Positions 12,497 to 24,400 of a DNA stretch of 64,000 nucleotides are shown piece after piece. Origin of the DNA: Sitta carolinensis (Eukaryota > Chordata > Aves > Passeriformes > Sittidae); assembly GCA_032173965.1 (NCBI GenBank), contig JAVUNC010000006.1:40953870-41017869 (forward strand), written 5' to 3'. The notes under the pieces are model-generated. The model had not been told where the DNA came from. It ran no database searches and worked only from the letters and a program-made list of their open reading frames with translations. The translations under genes were made by a program, and so were the position numbers. Every line of letters starts with the position of its first letter. Within the stretch, counting starts at the first letter, position 1.

Positions 12497-14524
12497 TCAG
12501 GCATCCACCAATGTCAGCCCATCATGCAGGGCACGCTTCCACATGTAATAGGTGGAACGGGCTGTGAGGGGGAAGCGGGCACTGAACTCCTTGTAGGTTG
12601 GGAAGGTCTTCGACTCAAAGCGCTGCTGCAGGAACAGCTTGGCCTGTGCCTTGAATTGGGCAGTGGCGATCACATCCATCACAAACATCCGGCTGTTGGC
12701 TCTCTCCGACATGGCGTAGCCTGAAACGGTGGTGTTGCATGGCATGGCAAGCACTGGCTTATCTATGTGCTTGGTGGCTACCTCCAAATGGCACTGTGGT
12801 TTGAGGCCTAGCTCTGCTCTTGCAGGTGCCAGGGAAGCCACACGGTTCAATGGCAGGCTGGAGCTGCTCCAGGGCAGGCGATGCTGCCAAATAGTTTGGC
12901 CGCTGCCCTTCCAAAACCAGTAGGCTGTGGAGGAGAGAGATGGATAGCGCAGGCGGTACTTGCAGAACGGCAGCTGCCATTGTTGGACCTGCCTCCTGGC
13001 CACATCTCGCAGCTGTTTTCTCCAGCACAGAGAAGGATGGAGCTGCAGGGGACTCCTGGATGCTGGCCGGTCTCCATTCCGTCTCTTCCTAACAGGCACA
13101 CTGCTTGGTTTCAACTGCAGGAATGGCTTTCCTATAGCTAGAGTTTTCTGGTTATCCAAGGGTGACTGGGGATGTTTGAAGTTGGGGTTCTCCTTGATTG
13201 CTTTTCTTCGCCAGTTATAGTAAGTGGACCTGGAGATGCCAGGGAAGCTGCGTTTGAAGCATCTGTAAGGCACCAGAGTGTTCATGGAGATGCATTTCTC
13301 CAGGTAGGATTTGGCTCCTTGCATAAAGATTCCTGCTTGAATGGGATCTAGGGAAGGACTTGAGGATTTTAAGCTCCCCTGTGAATTTGCTGGCTCATTC
13401 ACATCAGCCTTTTTTGGGACAACCCTTTGAAGTTCCTGCAACCTGTGGGCCTCAGACAGAGCAGAGGCTTCACCATTGGCCGTGCTCTGCATCTCATGCT
13501 TCCAGGCATAGTATGTGGATCGGGAGATTTCTGGAAACATTTGTCGGAAGTGCTGGAGGGGGATTATATTGCCCTCCTGAAAGCAGGACTGGAGGAAGTG
13601 TTTAGCTGCAAACCTGGCAGCCGCTTTCTGCCGGTGCTCACGAGACTGGCGCTTCCAGCGGTAGAAGGTGCTCTTGGTAATGCTGTAGCGGTCACGCAGG
13701 TTGGAGTAGGTCAACTGGGGGTCACTGTTCAGCAGCTCAAGGGTCTTCATGGGCTGGACAGGAGGCTCTGGTGAAGGCATTGTGGGTTCAAGCTCCTCCA
13801 GACCAACCACAGCCACAAAGTACTGCGCTTTGAAGACCTGCCGGGAGAGCTGCTGCCCTGACCACATGATGTGCAGGGTGGAGGTTCGTGGGCCACACTT
13901 CCTGGGCCGGATGAGCCGGTTAAAATAAGGTCGGATCTTCAAGTTGCTCATGGGATAGATGGAGTAGATGTTACACTGCAGTACTGAGGCAAGAGCATAG
14001 ACATGCCACATGTTGGCAAAGGTGCCAGGAAAACAGGTAGCTTTGATATCAGCATCAAAGATGGCTTCCAGGATAGCCATGGGGAGACTGGTCATCTCTG
14101 GGGTCTCCTCAGTGCAGAGGGAGTAGCGGGCAGCCTGCAGCATCACTTTGGAATCAATCATGCCATTCAAGTAGTATTGTTTGTGCAGCAGCATCTCCAC
14201 CACAGTGCGCACCTGCAGCTCCAGGCTGAGGCTGGGGTTGCCCCAGAGCAGCACACTGGCAGCCTCAAAGAGGCGGTTTCCCTCACCTTTGCAGACAAGA
14301 GGCAGCATGTTACTTGGGGCATCCTCAGGATAGAGGCTCCTGGCTACCCGGTCAACCTCCAGCTCCTCTTGGAACTGACTCCCACAATAGCCAGGTAGGG
14401 AGAAAGATGACAAGGTCCTCTCTGCCTCCAGCGCAGCACTGGTGAGGCCCTCCAGACCAAAGCATTCTGTGGCTTCCTGTAGCTCCTGCAGCACAGACTG
14501 CACCAGCTGGTGCCTTTGGATCAT
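12497..14524 (-). CDS. VRTN: VRTN (vertnin), single coding exon
   Basis: Vertnin, a nuclear DNA-binding protein that affects vertebral number. The frame runs 675 residues without interruption, close to the human length of about 700, and ends in the conserved GLTLVDA tail. The start is the ATG at 14524, reading MIQRHQLVQS. It lies one base after a strong splice acceptor (pyrimidine tract, CAG at 14528-14526). The codons upstream of it belong to the intron and contain only a GTG as apparent start. The N-terminal half (about 70-195) resembles an OTU fold lacking its cysteine. The rest carries five repeats ending in a TYYxWKR-like helix, at about 285, 335, 432, 532 and 656. All coding sequence is in one exon, as in mammals; a 5' noncoding exon probably lies near 17.9 kb. 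Confidence 0.95.
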   Translation of the reverse strand: MIQRHQLVQSVLQELQEATECFGLEGLTSAALEAERTLSSFSLPGYCGSQFQEELEVDRVARSLYPEDAPSNMLPLVCKGEGNRLFEAASVLLWGNPSLSLELQVRTVVEMLLHKQYYLNGMIDSKVMLQAARYSLCTEETPEMTSLPMAILEAIFDADIKATCFPGTFANMWHVYALASVLQCNIYSIYPMSNLKIRPYFNRLIRPRKCGPRTSTLHIMWSGQQLSRQVFKAQYFVAVVGLEELEPTMPSPEPPVQPMKTLELLNSDPQLTYSNLRDRYSITKSTFYRWKRQSREHRQKAAARFAAKHFLQSCFQEGNIIPLQHFRQMFPEISRSTYYAWKHEMQSTANGEASALSEAHRLQELQRVVPKKADVNEPANSQGSLKSSSPSLDPIQAGIFMQGAKSYLEKCISMNTLVPYRCFKRSFPGISRSTYYNWRRKAIKENPNFKHPQSPLDNQKTLAIGKPFLQLKPSSVPVRKRRNGDRPASRSPLQLHPSLCWRKQLRDVARRQVQQWQLPFCKYRLRYPSLSSTAYWFWKGSGQTIWQHRLPWSSSSLPLNRVASLAPARAELGLKPQCHLEVATKHIDKPVLAMPCNTTVSGYAMSERANSRMFVMDVIATAQFKAQAKLFLQQRFESKTFPTYKEFSARFPLTARSTYYMWKRALHDGLTLVDA

Positions 14525-17500
14525 CCTGAAGGATGGCAAAAAGAAAGAAGTCACTGGAGATGAAGACAGTGCACACTCCAGACTGGCAGCGGTCTGGCCC
14601 TCAGGTCCAGCTCCTGCCCAAAGGAAAGGAGGGGGAAAAAGGCAGAGGAAAGGCTACCATGCACATTCCAAAGACAAAGGAGGAAGCCTAGGTCCTCACC
14701 AGACAGACCTGGGGTGGAACATGCTCACCAGTGACCTCCTGTGGGAAGGACATATGGCCCACATCCTCCACTTGTCTAAGCAAAACTAAGGAGTGACTGC
14801 ACCCATTAGGTGAGAAGCCAGGTCACCTCCTGCCACTGCATACCTGGCTTTGGCTTGCCATCACCCCTACACCCACCTCTCCCACTAGTAGTTCCATCAT
14901 TTCTACTTTATGACTCCCCTGCCAGCAACTAGAGAGAAGAGCTTCCTCAAAGTGAAAACATTCATCATCTCTGCAGGAAAGGACCTGTGACAGAACCCCT
15001 TTGTGTGAGGCCATGGACACACCTGGCTCAAGCTGCTCAAGTTCAACAAAAGAAGGGGCAAGGAGCTTGCCCTCCCCCTCAGAGCAGGGCACTGCAGCTG
15101 CACCCATTGCATGCACCAAAAACTGTCACAGAACCTGGGATGGAAGTGACAGAGCCAGCCCAAACCACGGCTACTGCTGCCTGAGCCAACACTAGATGTC
15201 ACTTACTGCTCAGGCAACACACACCACCAGCTAAGGAGAAGGCACAAAAGGAAGGCTTCTCCTAGATGAGCACCAGGCAGGAGGCAACCCAAAATTACAC
15301 ACAAGAGTATAAGCACTGAGTGGGTGTTTCAGAGTCTTTATGGAGTGCTCCTCCCTGCCTGAGCCAGTCCCAGACCTGTCCCACCTCCCTCTACATGCCA
15401 ATTCCCACTCATGAAATACAAAGCGTCAAACCTGCACTGTCCAGCTTTTGGATTCCTATGCGGTTCTGTTCCCACCACTCCAGGGGCTTTCATGATGGCT
15501 GCACACCTCTTAGCTCCAGCGTCATCAGTCCAGCCCTCTTCAGCATCCTTTCATTGTCTGCCAGTTCAGGCCTCTCCCCCTAGCCAGTCTACTCTCTCCC
15601 TCTTAGGCCAGTTTTCTCCCAGGGACACCAACACCTCACTCAAGAAGCCAAATCCTCTCCATTTTCTCCAAAGCTTCATTCGTGTATCATGCCTGATACA
15701 TATGGCATCACTTTGCAGCCTGCTCAGTTCACAACCCAGCCAGAGCTCACCTTTTCTCAACACCTCACAGGTATCACTATTCACTCACAGCTCTGTGGGT
15801 ACATGAGGAACAGCACAGACAGCAAAAGCAGCTGCTTCACAGTAAAGCAGATGTCCTGCCTGAACTTTAGCAATTTTCAGCCCTGCTGCAGATATGGTTA
15901 TTAGTGCTCTAACATCTATGGCCCCTGGCCATGACCAAGCCATATGAGGTGCCACAGAATCACATGGACACATACAAGCTCTTCATCACAAGGAGCCTCC
16001 ATGCTGCTGCTGCCCCTTGCCATTAATCAGATCACAGGTAGTCAGTCACCAATTGCATCCCTTCTCCTGCTCCAAACTTCCTCACAATCTCCTGCATGTC
16101 AGAGGACAGAACATCCTTACAGCTGCTCCCACAGCTGTAGGGCATCAGTTACTAGAGACAAACACAGGAGAATGCACACAGCTGTGAAGCAGGGAAGATA
16201 AACTAGTCCTAAAATCCTGGTCTGAGAAGGTATGGAATTGTCACTTCAGGTCAGGTCTGCATTGTTATTTTCATAGAAGTCTGCAGAAATTTACAGTAGT
16301 TTATAGAAATTTTGACTAAGCCTATGTTGACTGGTATGTGACATGAGGAGGTGAAACAAAGACAAAACTCAGGACAACTATAGGGCTGACAGAGCCCAAG
16401 TCCTCCCTCTCTGTGGTCTGTCAAATGCTTTATGGGCCAGCCATCTCCCTTGCAGCAGCCAAGGTCTGCTGAGCACTGTCCCATCAGAAGAGCCAAGAAA
16501 GGCAAGACAGACTTTTTTTCACCCTGGAGGGTGAAGAAATAATTGACATAGGCTAGAGAGCATTGGCAACAACCCTGGCATTTCTGTCCCAGTAGGCATT
16601 TCCCACCCCCTTACAGACTGGGGGAGATAGAGAGAGGGAGAGCTGGAGGCACAGTTAATGGCCATTAATCCTTTTCTTCAGCAATAAATCCACAGCCTCA
16701 ATGTCACTGTTAGCTCCTACTGCCCAGAGCAATCCTCAGGCAAAACCCACAGCTGAATCAGCAGCAGGGAGCTCCTGGGGCAGGTGGAGAGGGGCTTGGG
16801 TAAATCAGAAGCAGAAGTCGGACAAGCTGGGGGGCTTGGTTCATGACCAGATCAAACCCAGCAGCTCTTAACACAGAGGACCTTATGCAAAGGGAACAAT
16901 TCTCCCTGCACACCCCCAGGGATGCATGCTGAACACGACAGACGTGTTCACTAAACCACCTCAGCCAAGAAGTAACCAAGGGAGCTTTTTGCTGCTGATA
17001 AAGGTTTTACCTAACCTGGCTGCTTTTGCATTGTAACAGATAAGGGAACAGTTGCAGGTCACGTTCCCTCACCTAAACTGATGGGCTGGTGGCATCCAGT
17101 AGTGCAAGTTCCCCAAGCCAGTCCCAAAAATGCTCCCACCAGCAGGAATTCAGTCCCAAATGCCCAGGACCTCTGGTACCCCAAAGGAGCAATGGTGTCC
17201 ATGCACCCCAGCCCACCTAGGGTTAAGTGGCTCGCTTCCCAGCCCCAGCTGCAGGTTCAGGCCACCCTGGTGTTAAAGGCTCTCATTTGAGAGGATATTT
17301 GAACCATCGGGACCATACAGTAGGAACACAGAAGTGGAAGTCTCCAGGAGCTGTCTAGGCTAGAAATATCACCGGAGGAGCTCCAGGGGTGAGCAGCAAA
17401 GGCAACAGGATGCCTACTCCATCTGCCAACATCCACATGTCCACCGAAGCTCACAAAGCGTCGCTCACCAGGAGAGCGAAAAGCCTCAGACCCACCTTAA

Positions 17501-17930
17501 CCTAGGCCGAAGTGCTGCAGCCAAGCCAGGCTTCGTCCGCCCCTCGGGCGAGGGTACTGAGCGCTCGGGTGCGGGCGGCGCCTGACAGACACCCCCAGCC
17601 CCAGGCACCCGCGGCTGCTCACGCGTGTCCCGAAGGCGGCGGAGGTGGCTCCGTGCGGCTGCCCCGCGACGGGGACGGCCCCGCGCCCGGGTGGGAGCAC
17701 GGGCAGCCGCTCCCCTCGCCAGGAGACAAAGGGACACACAGCTTCGGGCTGGGGGAGAGGCCACCGGTGCCCGGGCAGCTGCCTAGCGGAGACCGAGGGC
17801 AGAACGGGACTGGACACCCGTCCGACCGGGGATGGTGCCGCCACAGCGGGATAGCCCACGGATTTGGAAGGGATGGCGAGAAGCCGAGGAGCCGCAGCCC
17901 CGACGGCGCCCAGCACGGCTCCGCACTCAC
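14525..17930 (-). other. VRTN: VRTN intron 1
   Basis: Inferred intron between a candidate noncoding exon 1, whose donor CAG|GTGAGT is read on the minus strand at 17931|17930, and the coding exon whose acceptor CAG ends at 14526. About 3.4 kb with no supported gene. Frames here are short and unconserved. Intron identity depends on the exon 1 call, which would need transcript evidence. Confidence 0.5.
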
Positions 17931-18480
17931 CTGACTCCGCGGGTCAAGTCACGCCCAGCCCGCACCCTGGGCCGCCCCGCACCTTTAAGGGCGGCGGCAG
18001 GAAGCGGCGCGGAGCCGCGGCCGCCCCGGTGCCAGCCCCGCAGTGACCCCCGGGAGCGGGCGGCCGCGTGCGGCGCCGGGCCGGGCCGACCCGGGCCGGG
18101 CCGCCCCTCCCCTCCCCTCCCCGCCGGCCCCCGCCCTCCCCTCCCCCGCCAGGAAGCGGGCCATCCCCGCGGCCCCGGCCCAGATGAAAGCGGAGCGGGC
18201 CGGGGGTCACTTCCAAAGCTAAAGTGATAATGGCCATTGTGCTGCCGCCGCCGCACTTAAAGGGCCCGCCGCCTCGGGCCGCCCTGCCCCACTGCGCCCC
18301 GGAGCGCCCAGGAACCCTGCGCCCCAAAGCATCCTCCTGCCTCACACCCCGCCCGGGCTTGCAGCCCCACAGTGAGTGGCGGAGCCCACTGGAGCCACGG
18401 GGTGGGAGCTGGGTGCCTGTGCAGGGCACCCATCGTGTCCCACGGGGAGCAGGCAGGTCCCAGGTGAGTGTCACTGCAGC
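17500..18480. promoter_or_regulatory. VRTN: CpG island, probable VRTN promoter (possibly bidirectional)
   Basis: A dense CpG island of about 1 kb in otherwise ordinary DNA, 3 kb upstream of the VRTN coding exon. It holds GC-box-like runs, two TATA-like CTTAAAGG elements facing opposite ways (18254-18262 on plus, about 17991-17983 on minus), and a perfect 10-base palindrome AATGGCCATT near 18229-18238. Consensus splice donors leave the island in both directions: minus at 17931|17930 and plus at 18463|18464. This fits a promoter for VRTN, with a possible divergent transcript. Confidence 0.65.
17931..18240 (-). other. VRTN: Candidate noncoding exon 1 of VRTN
   Basis: The minus strand carries an exact CAG|GTGAGT donor at 17931|17930 at the edge of the CpG island. 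It lies upstream of the VRTN coding exon, which itself begins right after an acceptor and so needs a 5' exon. The 5' limit is unknown; I give the island core as an outer bound. A short exon starting near 17955, downstream of the TATA-like CTTAAAGG, is also possible. Confidence 0.45.
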
Positions 18481-21400
18481 TCAAGGATTGGCACAGCCTG
18501 TATGTGTGTCTGATCTCTTCTCCCGACTTGCTCCTGGCGAGCCCACGGTCCTTTTGTCTTGCTAGCTAGGAGATGCCCTTTCCTCTCGCCTTCCCAAGCG
18601 GTGCCCTTCCACCAGCAAGGCCAGGCTGGTGGGACCCCTGGGCTCCTAAGGCAGACAAAGCTGCCTGTCAAAACTTTCTCATTTGTCTGTAGGAGGCACC
18701 TAAAATGACTTTTTGGGTGGAAAAGGAAAGGAAAGAAACCTTTCCCCTGTCCTCAGCTCTGGGCAGCCTCCTGGACAGGCTTTCATCTGCGTGCTGGTGC
18801 CTGGGCCCTCAGTGAAGCTGTCTTTCTCCCCATTATCTCTGCCCTGCTGCCTCCTCAGCCTAATCTCGGGGCCGAGGTCCCCCTCCTTAACTCCTGCTCT
18901 CACAATGGCTTCATCCTGTCTCTTGAGCATCACGTGAGGTTGTGCAAACAGCCAGCACATCAGGCACCTCACTCCAGCATCGCTCCAGCATTGCTAAGCA
19001 GACAGCACTAATTCCACACTATGGCCTCTTCACATGTCCAGAACTCTAGAACTTCCTCCAGTACCTGTCTCATCCCAACCTGCATCACCCCAAAACAGGA
19101 ACCCAAGGAGCCCGTGTGGTCTTGGGTGTGAGGCCTGGGTGCATTTTAATGACAGGGGTCATAGTTTGGTCAAGAGGGAAGAGTTGGGATCTTTGCTAAC
19201 TGTTAGTGCTTCATGTCCCCTGTGTGTGTGTAGCTCTGGTTGCAGGCAGTATCTAGTTTCCTCTCCCTCTCCCCAGCCTATCCCTGGGGACTAGCCTGAA
19301 ACCTGCCACAAATGCCCCAAATCCAGTGAGGGGCACAAAGTAATTCCTGATGCCGGAGACAGCAAGAGCTTCCTGCCCCACATGCCTCTGCCCTTGGGGA
19401 ACCTCACTGAGGCACTCATTTCTGCTGCAGCATTTGGCAACGAGAGGGCAGGAGGGCTCATGGAGACACCATTATAGGATTCCTGTGCAAATCAGGAAGC
19501 AACTGAACACAGATATTTCAAAGGGTTAATGTGCCCACCTCCCTGTCCTGCTGCCTTCCCTTCTACCTTAGTCCAGAGGCAAGCACTGCCGCACAAATCA
19601 AGGCATACCTTCACTGCCCAGAAGCACATATTCCAGAGCATTTTTTCCCACTTCTCTTGTCTCACATTTGATCCCAGGAATGCAGGGGGAGGCCAGACAA
19701 GGAGGGTTTGACAGGAGGAAAGGGCTCCCTGGAAGCTGTGTACTGGCTGCTTGAGAGTCCTCCCAGGCTCAGTTAGGAGTCATCACCCCAGGTGACACTG
19801 AACCCTGGCCTTCAGGACTCAAAGAGGTCTCTCTCACTGGACACAGAGAAGCTACGGTGCACAGAAGAGAGACCTAAACCAGCCCCTGGTGCGCTTTATC
19901 CCCTTCAGACAATCTTTTAAAACCAGCTCCACTCTCTCTCTCAACCTGTCCTGTCCTGGCTCTTTCCCCCTCTGGCAGGCTGGTGTTCATATCCACAGCT
20001 GCTGAGCTTCCCTTCTCATCCTTCATCCTTTTAACTTCTTCGATTGCAAATGCAAAGCAGTGCTCACAGGGCAGTGAGACACTGGTAAATGCCGGAGTCA
20101 GCAGGGTCAGTGATTAACATAGGAGCTGGAAAACACACAAAGAGACAGCTTGGGAAGTTCTGTTATGCAGATGACTGCACACACCCGCTTCCAGCTTATA
20201 AACAAGTAGTTAGCATTTTTCTGTTCTTTGGAGGAATTCATTGGGGGACCAGGGTGCTTCCTGCTTTGGTGGAGGATGCTTCAGCATTACAACCATGAAG
20301 ACCTTAGCAGTTTAGCTGTGGCTTCCAGCTTTTCTGTCTGTTGCGTTTTAACCTGCCCGCTTGCAGCCCATTCTCTCCCAGACAAGTCTCAGAGAAAAGG
20401 TGCAGAGATGTCCAGCTGTGTGGGGGTGTCCAGGCACCATGTTACCAGACATGCTGTAAGGCAGGTTTTACTGATTCAAGTTTGGGCACAGAGTCTTCTC
20501 CCAGGTCAACAGCAACCTCTTTGTTCAGCAGATAGAATTCTTGTTGGCTTGAACCTCATGAGGAAGGATGTCTCATGGACTTGGTGCTGAGTTCTTGTAT
20601 AACAAGACAGAGCTTGCTCTGGTTCTGTCACTGGAATGTGACAATCTTCACAGTGTCATACATGGGGACAACATTTAAACACTCAGGTATCCACCCCATC
20701 AGGAAAGTTCCCCAGTCCCACCTAGGGGACCTCCAGGAGTGGAGGGAGTCAGAGCACCCTACCTACTGCAGGGCTGTCCATGGGTGGAGCAGATGAGACT
20801 ATTCAGATAGGATACAACTGAAACACCGGCGCAACCAAATGCCATTTGAGGCAGGTCAGACTGTGGACCAGTTGTCAAAACCACTTCTGGAGCTGGAAAA
20901 GGTTGACCCACACTACTTTATGACCCATTTATGATCTATACATGGGCCAAATTGACACGCCCATCCTCTTAAAGCCATTGCTGGTGCCCTGGCTTCTGTT
21001 TTTCCCACCTTTCTCCCTCCAGAGCACTGCAGAATTTGAATCTCTGGGAAGTCAGGGGAGCTGGGACAATAGAGGGCCCGATGGAAATGAGAGCATGGGA
21101 GCTTCTACAAGAGTCCTAAGTGTCTACTGTCTTGGCTGCTTTCTCTCCTGTGCCTGGCATTGCTCCACAAAGAAAGAGCAATGAGCAGAGCTTGCAGCCT
21201 GAACTAGCAACAGAAATTGGGTTGCTACAGCTGCAATATTCCCACCAGTCTTAGGGAGAAGGAAGTTCAAGGGGTTCTGGTGCACTTTTGCCCAAGAAGA
21301 ACCTGGAAAACATGGAGTCTATCACAATTTTTCTAGTAACTTGTTTACTGTGAATGACAGAAGTCCTGTTTTGGCATTCACATTATCTGGTACTTCTCAT

Positions 21401-24400
21401 TCCCAGACCTGAAATTACCTTTGAGTCCACTGCCTCATGTCTGTGCTGAAGCCCTTAAAGTGATGATCAGAGAGAGCAATGGTTGGGCTCTGCAGAGAAG
21501 TCCTGTGAGGCACCCTCTGGTCTGTGCACATGCAGGACAGTGCTGGACACCTGCAGACAGGTCTGCTCACATCATACTGAAAGGGAAAGTATTCAGCCAG
21601 GAGTGGCAGAGCTGGAGTGATTGAATTATAAATAGGAGATGATGTGAAGAAAAAACGATCTATTTAGTGGTGCTGAAGTGAGAACTGGCAGGCAGGGATA
21701 TTCAAGTGTATCAACCTCAGCAAGGGAGAGCAGTTAACAGGAGTTATTTCAGCTGAGAAAAAAAGGGGCAACACAGATGGCAGAAGTATTTAGCCTGAGC
21801 TTTAAGAAAGCTTAAGGGCAAGGCCCAGTCAGGAGTTTCATCTACCAAGGGAAGTGGGAAACTTGCCTACAGGCCTACACATTAGATCCCACCTTAGACG
21901 AGAGACTGGAGGCCCCTAAGTCTGTCCCATACCCTATTGTCCTCTTCCTTTGAAATGAATCAGAACTCAGGGTCGTTCCCCATGTTCGGCACCCATCAGT
22001 GCCACCTCCTTCCCATTCTACAGAGAACACCAAGGACTCTCATTTCTGTTCTCCTCTCTCCAACTTCAAATAACTGTTTGTGGGACCAGAGGACATCAGT
22101 GCTGTCTCCTGAGAGCCACTCCCTGTCCCTCTCCTAATGGTTACTGCTTCCCAGTTCATCTTCTGGGTCATGTTCAGCACTGACCAGTTGAATGCACCAG
22201 GATGCACAGGAGAGCCTGGTCTGCCTGTCCCCCACCCTGGGCTACTAGAGCCTTGGCAGTATTCACCTCTGCTCATCTTGGGGCTCTTTTCCCTTCTGGC
22301 TTCAGTCTGACTGGGCTCCCTTTTTCTTCCCATTCTGTGAGATGGGAGGGAAAGTTTGAACTTGGTGTTGGAACTGTGCTCTTGCTCCATGAGGCCTCTG
22401 TGAGGCTCCCAGGTGCACAAGAGGAAATTAAATGTGAAACAGCAGGTGAAGTCATAGCATGGAGCAAGGACTAGGAGTCCTGGCTGCATCCTGTGGTCCT
22501 GGCCATAGGTGGGAGAGTGGGGGAGAGCTGGGAACTGAAGGAGATTCAAAGTCAAGATCAAAGCATTTCCCTTTGAAGCCCTAACACTCTCCTTCCCTCC
22601 CACTTGCACATAAAAGCACTCTGCCCTCAGCGGGCTTTCTTCTGGGGAGGGTGGGTGGAGGAGGGGGTCCCTTTTCCCTCCTTTTTTTTTTCCTGTGTTA
22701 CTAATAATTCTTCTCATAGGTGAAAGGCTGAAAATCTTTGACTTCTTCTCCCCCATGCCTGCTCCTTACTCAGATCCAAAGGGCCCAAAACCGTTTTGAT
22801 GACTATGATTTCATGGCAGACCTGGCCTGCTTTGGGGGTGTTCCCAGCCAATGCCAGCATGGGGGAGATGCAGCAAGTAAAGCCTTTGAAGTGTACAGTA
22901 GAAAGACACTGTTAGAGGCAAAGCACAAGGAAGGAGGATTGAAAAGAAAGCAGAGCAGTTTGGCCCACAGGAGGGGGAAAGGCTAATTAAGACACAGTGT
23001 GGAGAAGGAAAAGGCAGAATCATTAAGATATCACAGCGGGAGCCCGTGGTGCGGCTCCATGGAGGTTTATGCCATGCTGATCCTGGCCTATGCTGTTTGC
23101 TCCCCCTTGGTTTCCCATTCCCACCCTCTGCTTTGGGGTGGCACAGGAGTGTGAGTGACTCAGTCAGTTCAGCTTGCTGATCCAGCTGAAAATTAGCTGG
23201 TTTAGTTCACAGCCTAATATAGACAGCACTGAAACTCAGGATGGGAGTTTTCATTACCCCTTCATTATTAATGATCTGACAGAGGGCTAAAGCTTGTAGG
23301 TGATCCCACACTGAAGAAGCTCCAGTGAGGACAAGTACCTATGAGGAGACTAGAAATTGGGAACATGGGCAGGAAATTGTGGATTCAGTTTTGGAAAGCC
23401 CAGGAAGGGGATAATCTTCTGGCAGTGCTTCATTACGCAACATCACACAAAGCCAGCAGCATTAAGAAAGACCTGGGAAAGAGGGAAAGCAAGATACAGA
23501 TTCAAGGCTGCAGTTTTGTGTTTCTTTCTGTGATGACACAAGCTGCTGCTTACTTCAGAGAACACCCAGGACCACTTACCACACAAAGGCAGTGAAACAT
23601 GCATTTGACAGGCTTCTCCCTGCAACCCAGCTACAGGCCAGCAGGCAGAGAGGGACTGCAGGGAAATGGAAGCATTGAGAGGCAGTGGGGAACGACACGA
23701 GCCAGGGGCTGGGAGGCCAGGGATGCGGGAGGATCTGGCTTCCTTCACTGGTCCAGGGCAGGGCAAAAATGCATGAACAGGCAGGGGAGGATGGGGGATG
23801 GGATGTTTCACACCTAGCAAGCAGGAGCAGATGGGGCTGCGGTAAAACAGCACAAGGAATTAACTTGCACTGCCTCAAGGAGCCCAGGACCTAGCAAGAC
23901 AGGCCCAGCTCTCGATTCCCTGCATTCATGGCATACACCTTGGTGACAGGTTAGCAAGGCAGAGGGAGTTTCTCTTGGGTCTGTAGCTAGTCAGGGAGCT
24001 GAGATATGGCCCTTACAGTGCAAACAAACCCATAAAACGCTGCTCAAGTTGTGATTCCCCAGTCGTTTCCCAAGCCCTGCCCCAGGCACACATTGGCCAT
24101 GGTGTTTGCTGGGGGAGAAACGTGAGAAGTAGAGCTGGAGTGCTGTAAAAGATGTAAATGTTTCTGTGCTGACAGCAGCTGAGTGTCTAGGGCACAGCCT
24201 CGGAGGGGGGTGGAGAGGCACCGAGAAAGCACTTCTCTTTTGTTCTTGATCTTGGCTGCCTTAGGAGGGCTCCCGGGAAAAATCATGAAGCTGATATGCC
24301 AAAGGGAATTCACAATGTGTGCTTTATCAGGTGGAGGTCGTGGGATGCTAGTGACAGAACAAAGGGCAGGGAGAAAGAAGAAGTATGAGGGTGGGCTTGG

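Noticed and set aside
14525..14554. VRTN start upstream of 14524
   Set aside because: The extra residues start at GTG and lie in the intron, before an excellent splice acceptor. The conserved protein begins at the ATG at 14524.
22040..22756. 238-codon minus-strand frame
   Set aside because: No recognisable domain, no splice context and no codon-level sign of selection visible; ordinary chance frame.
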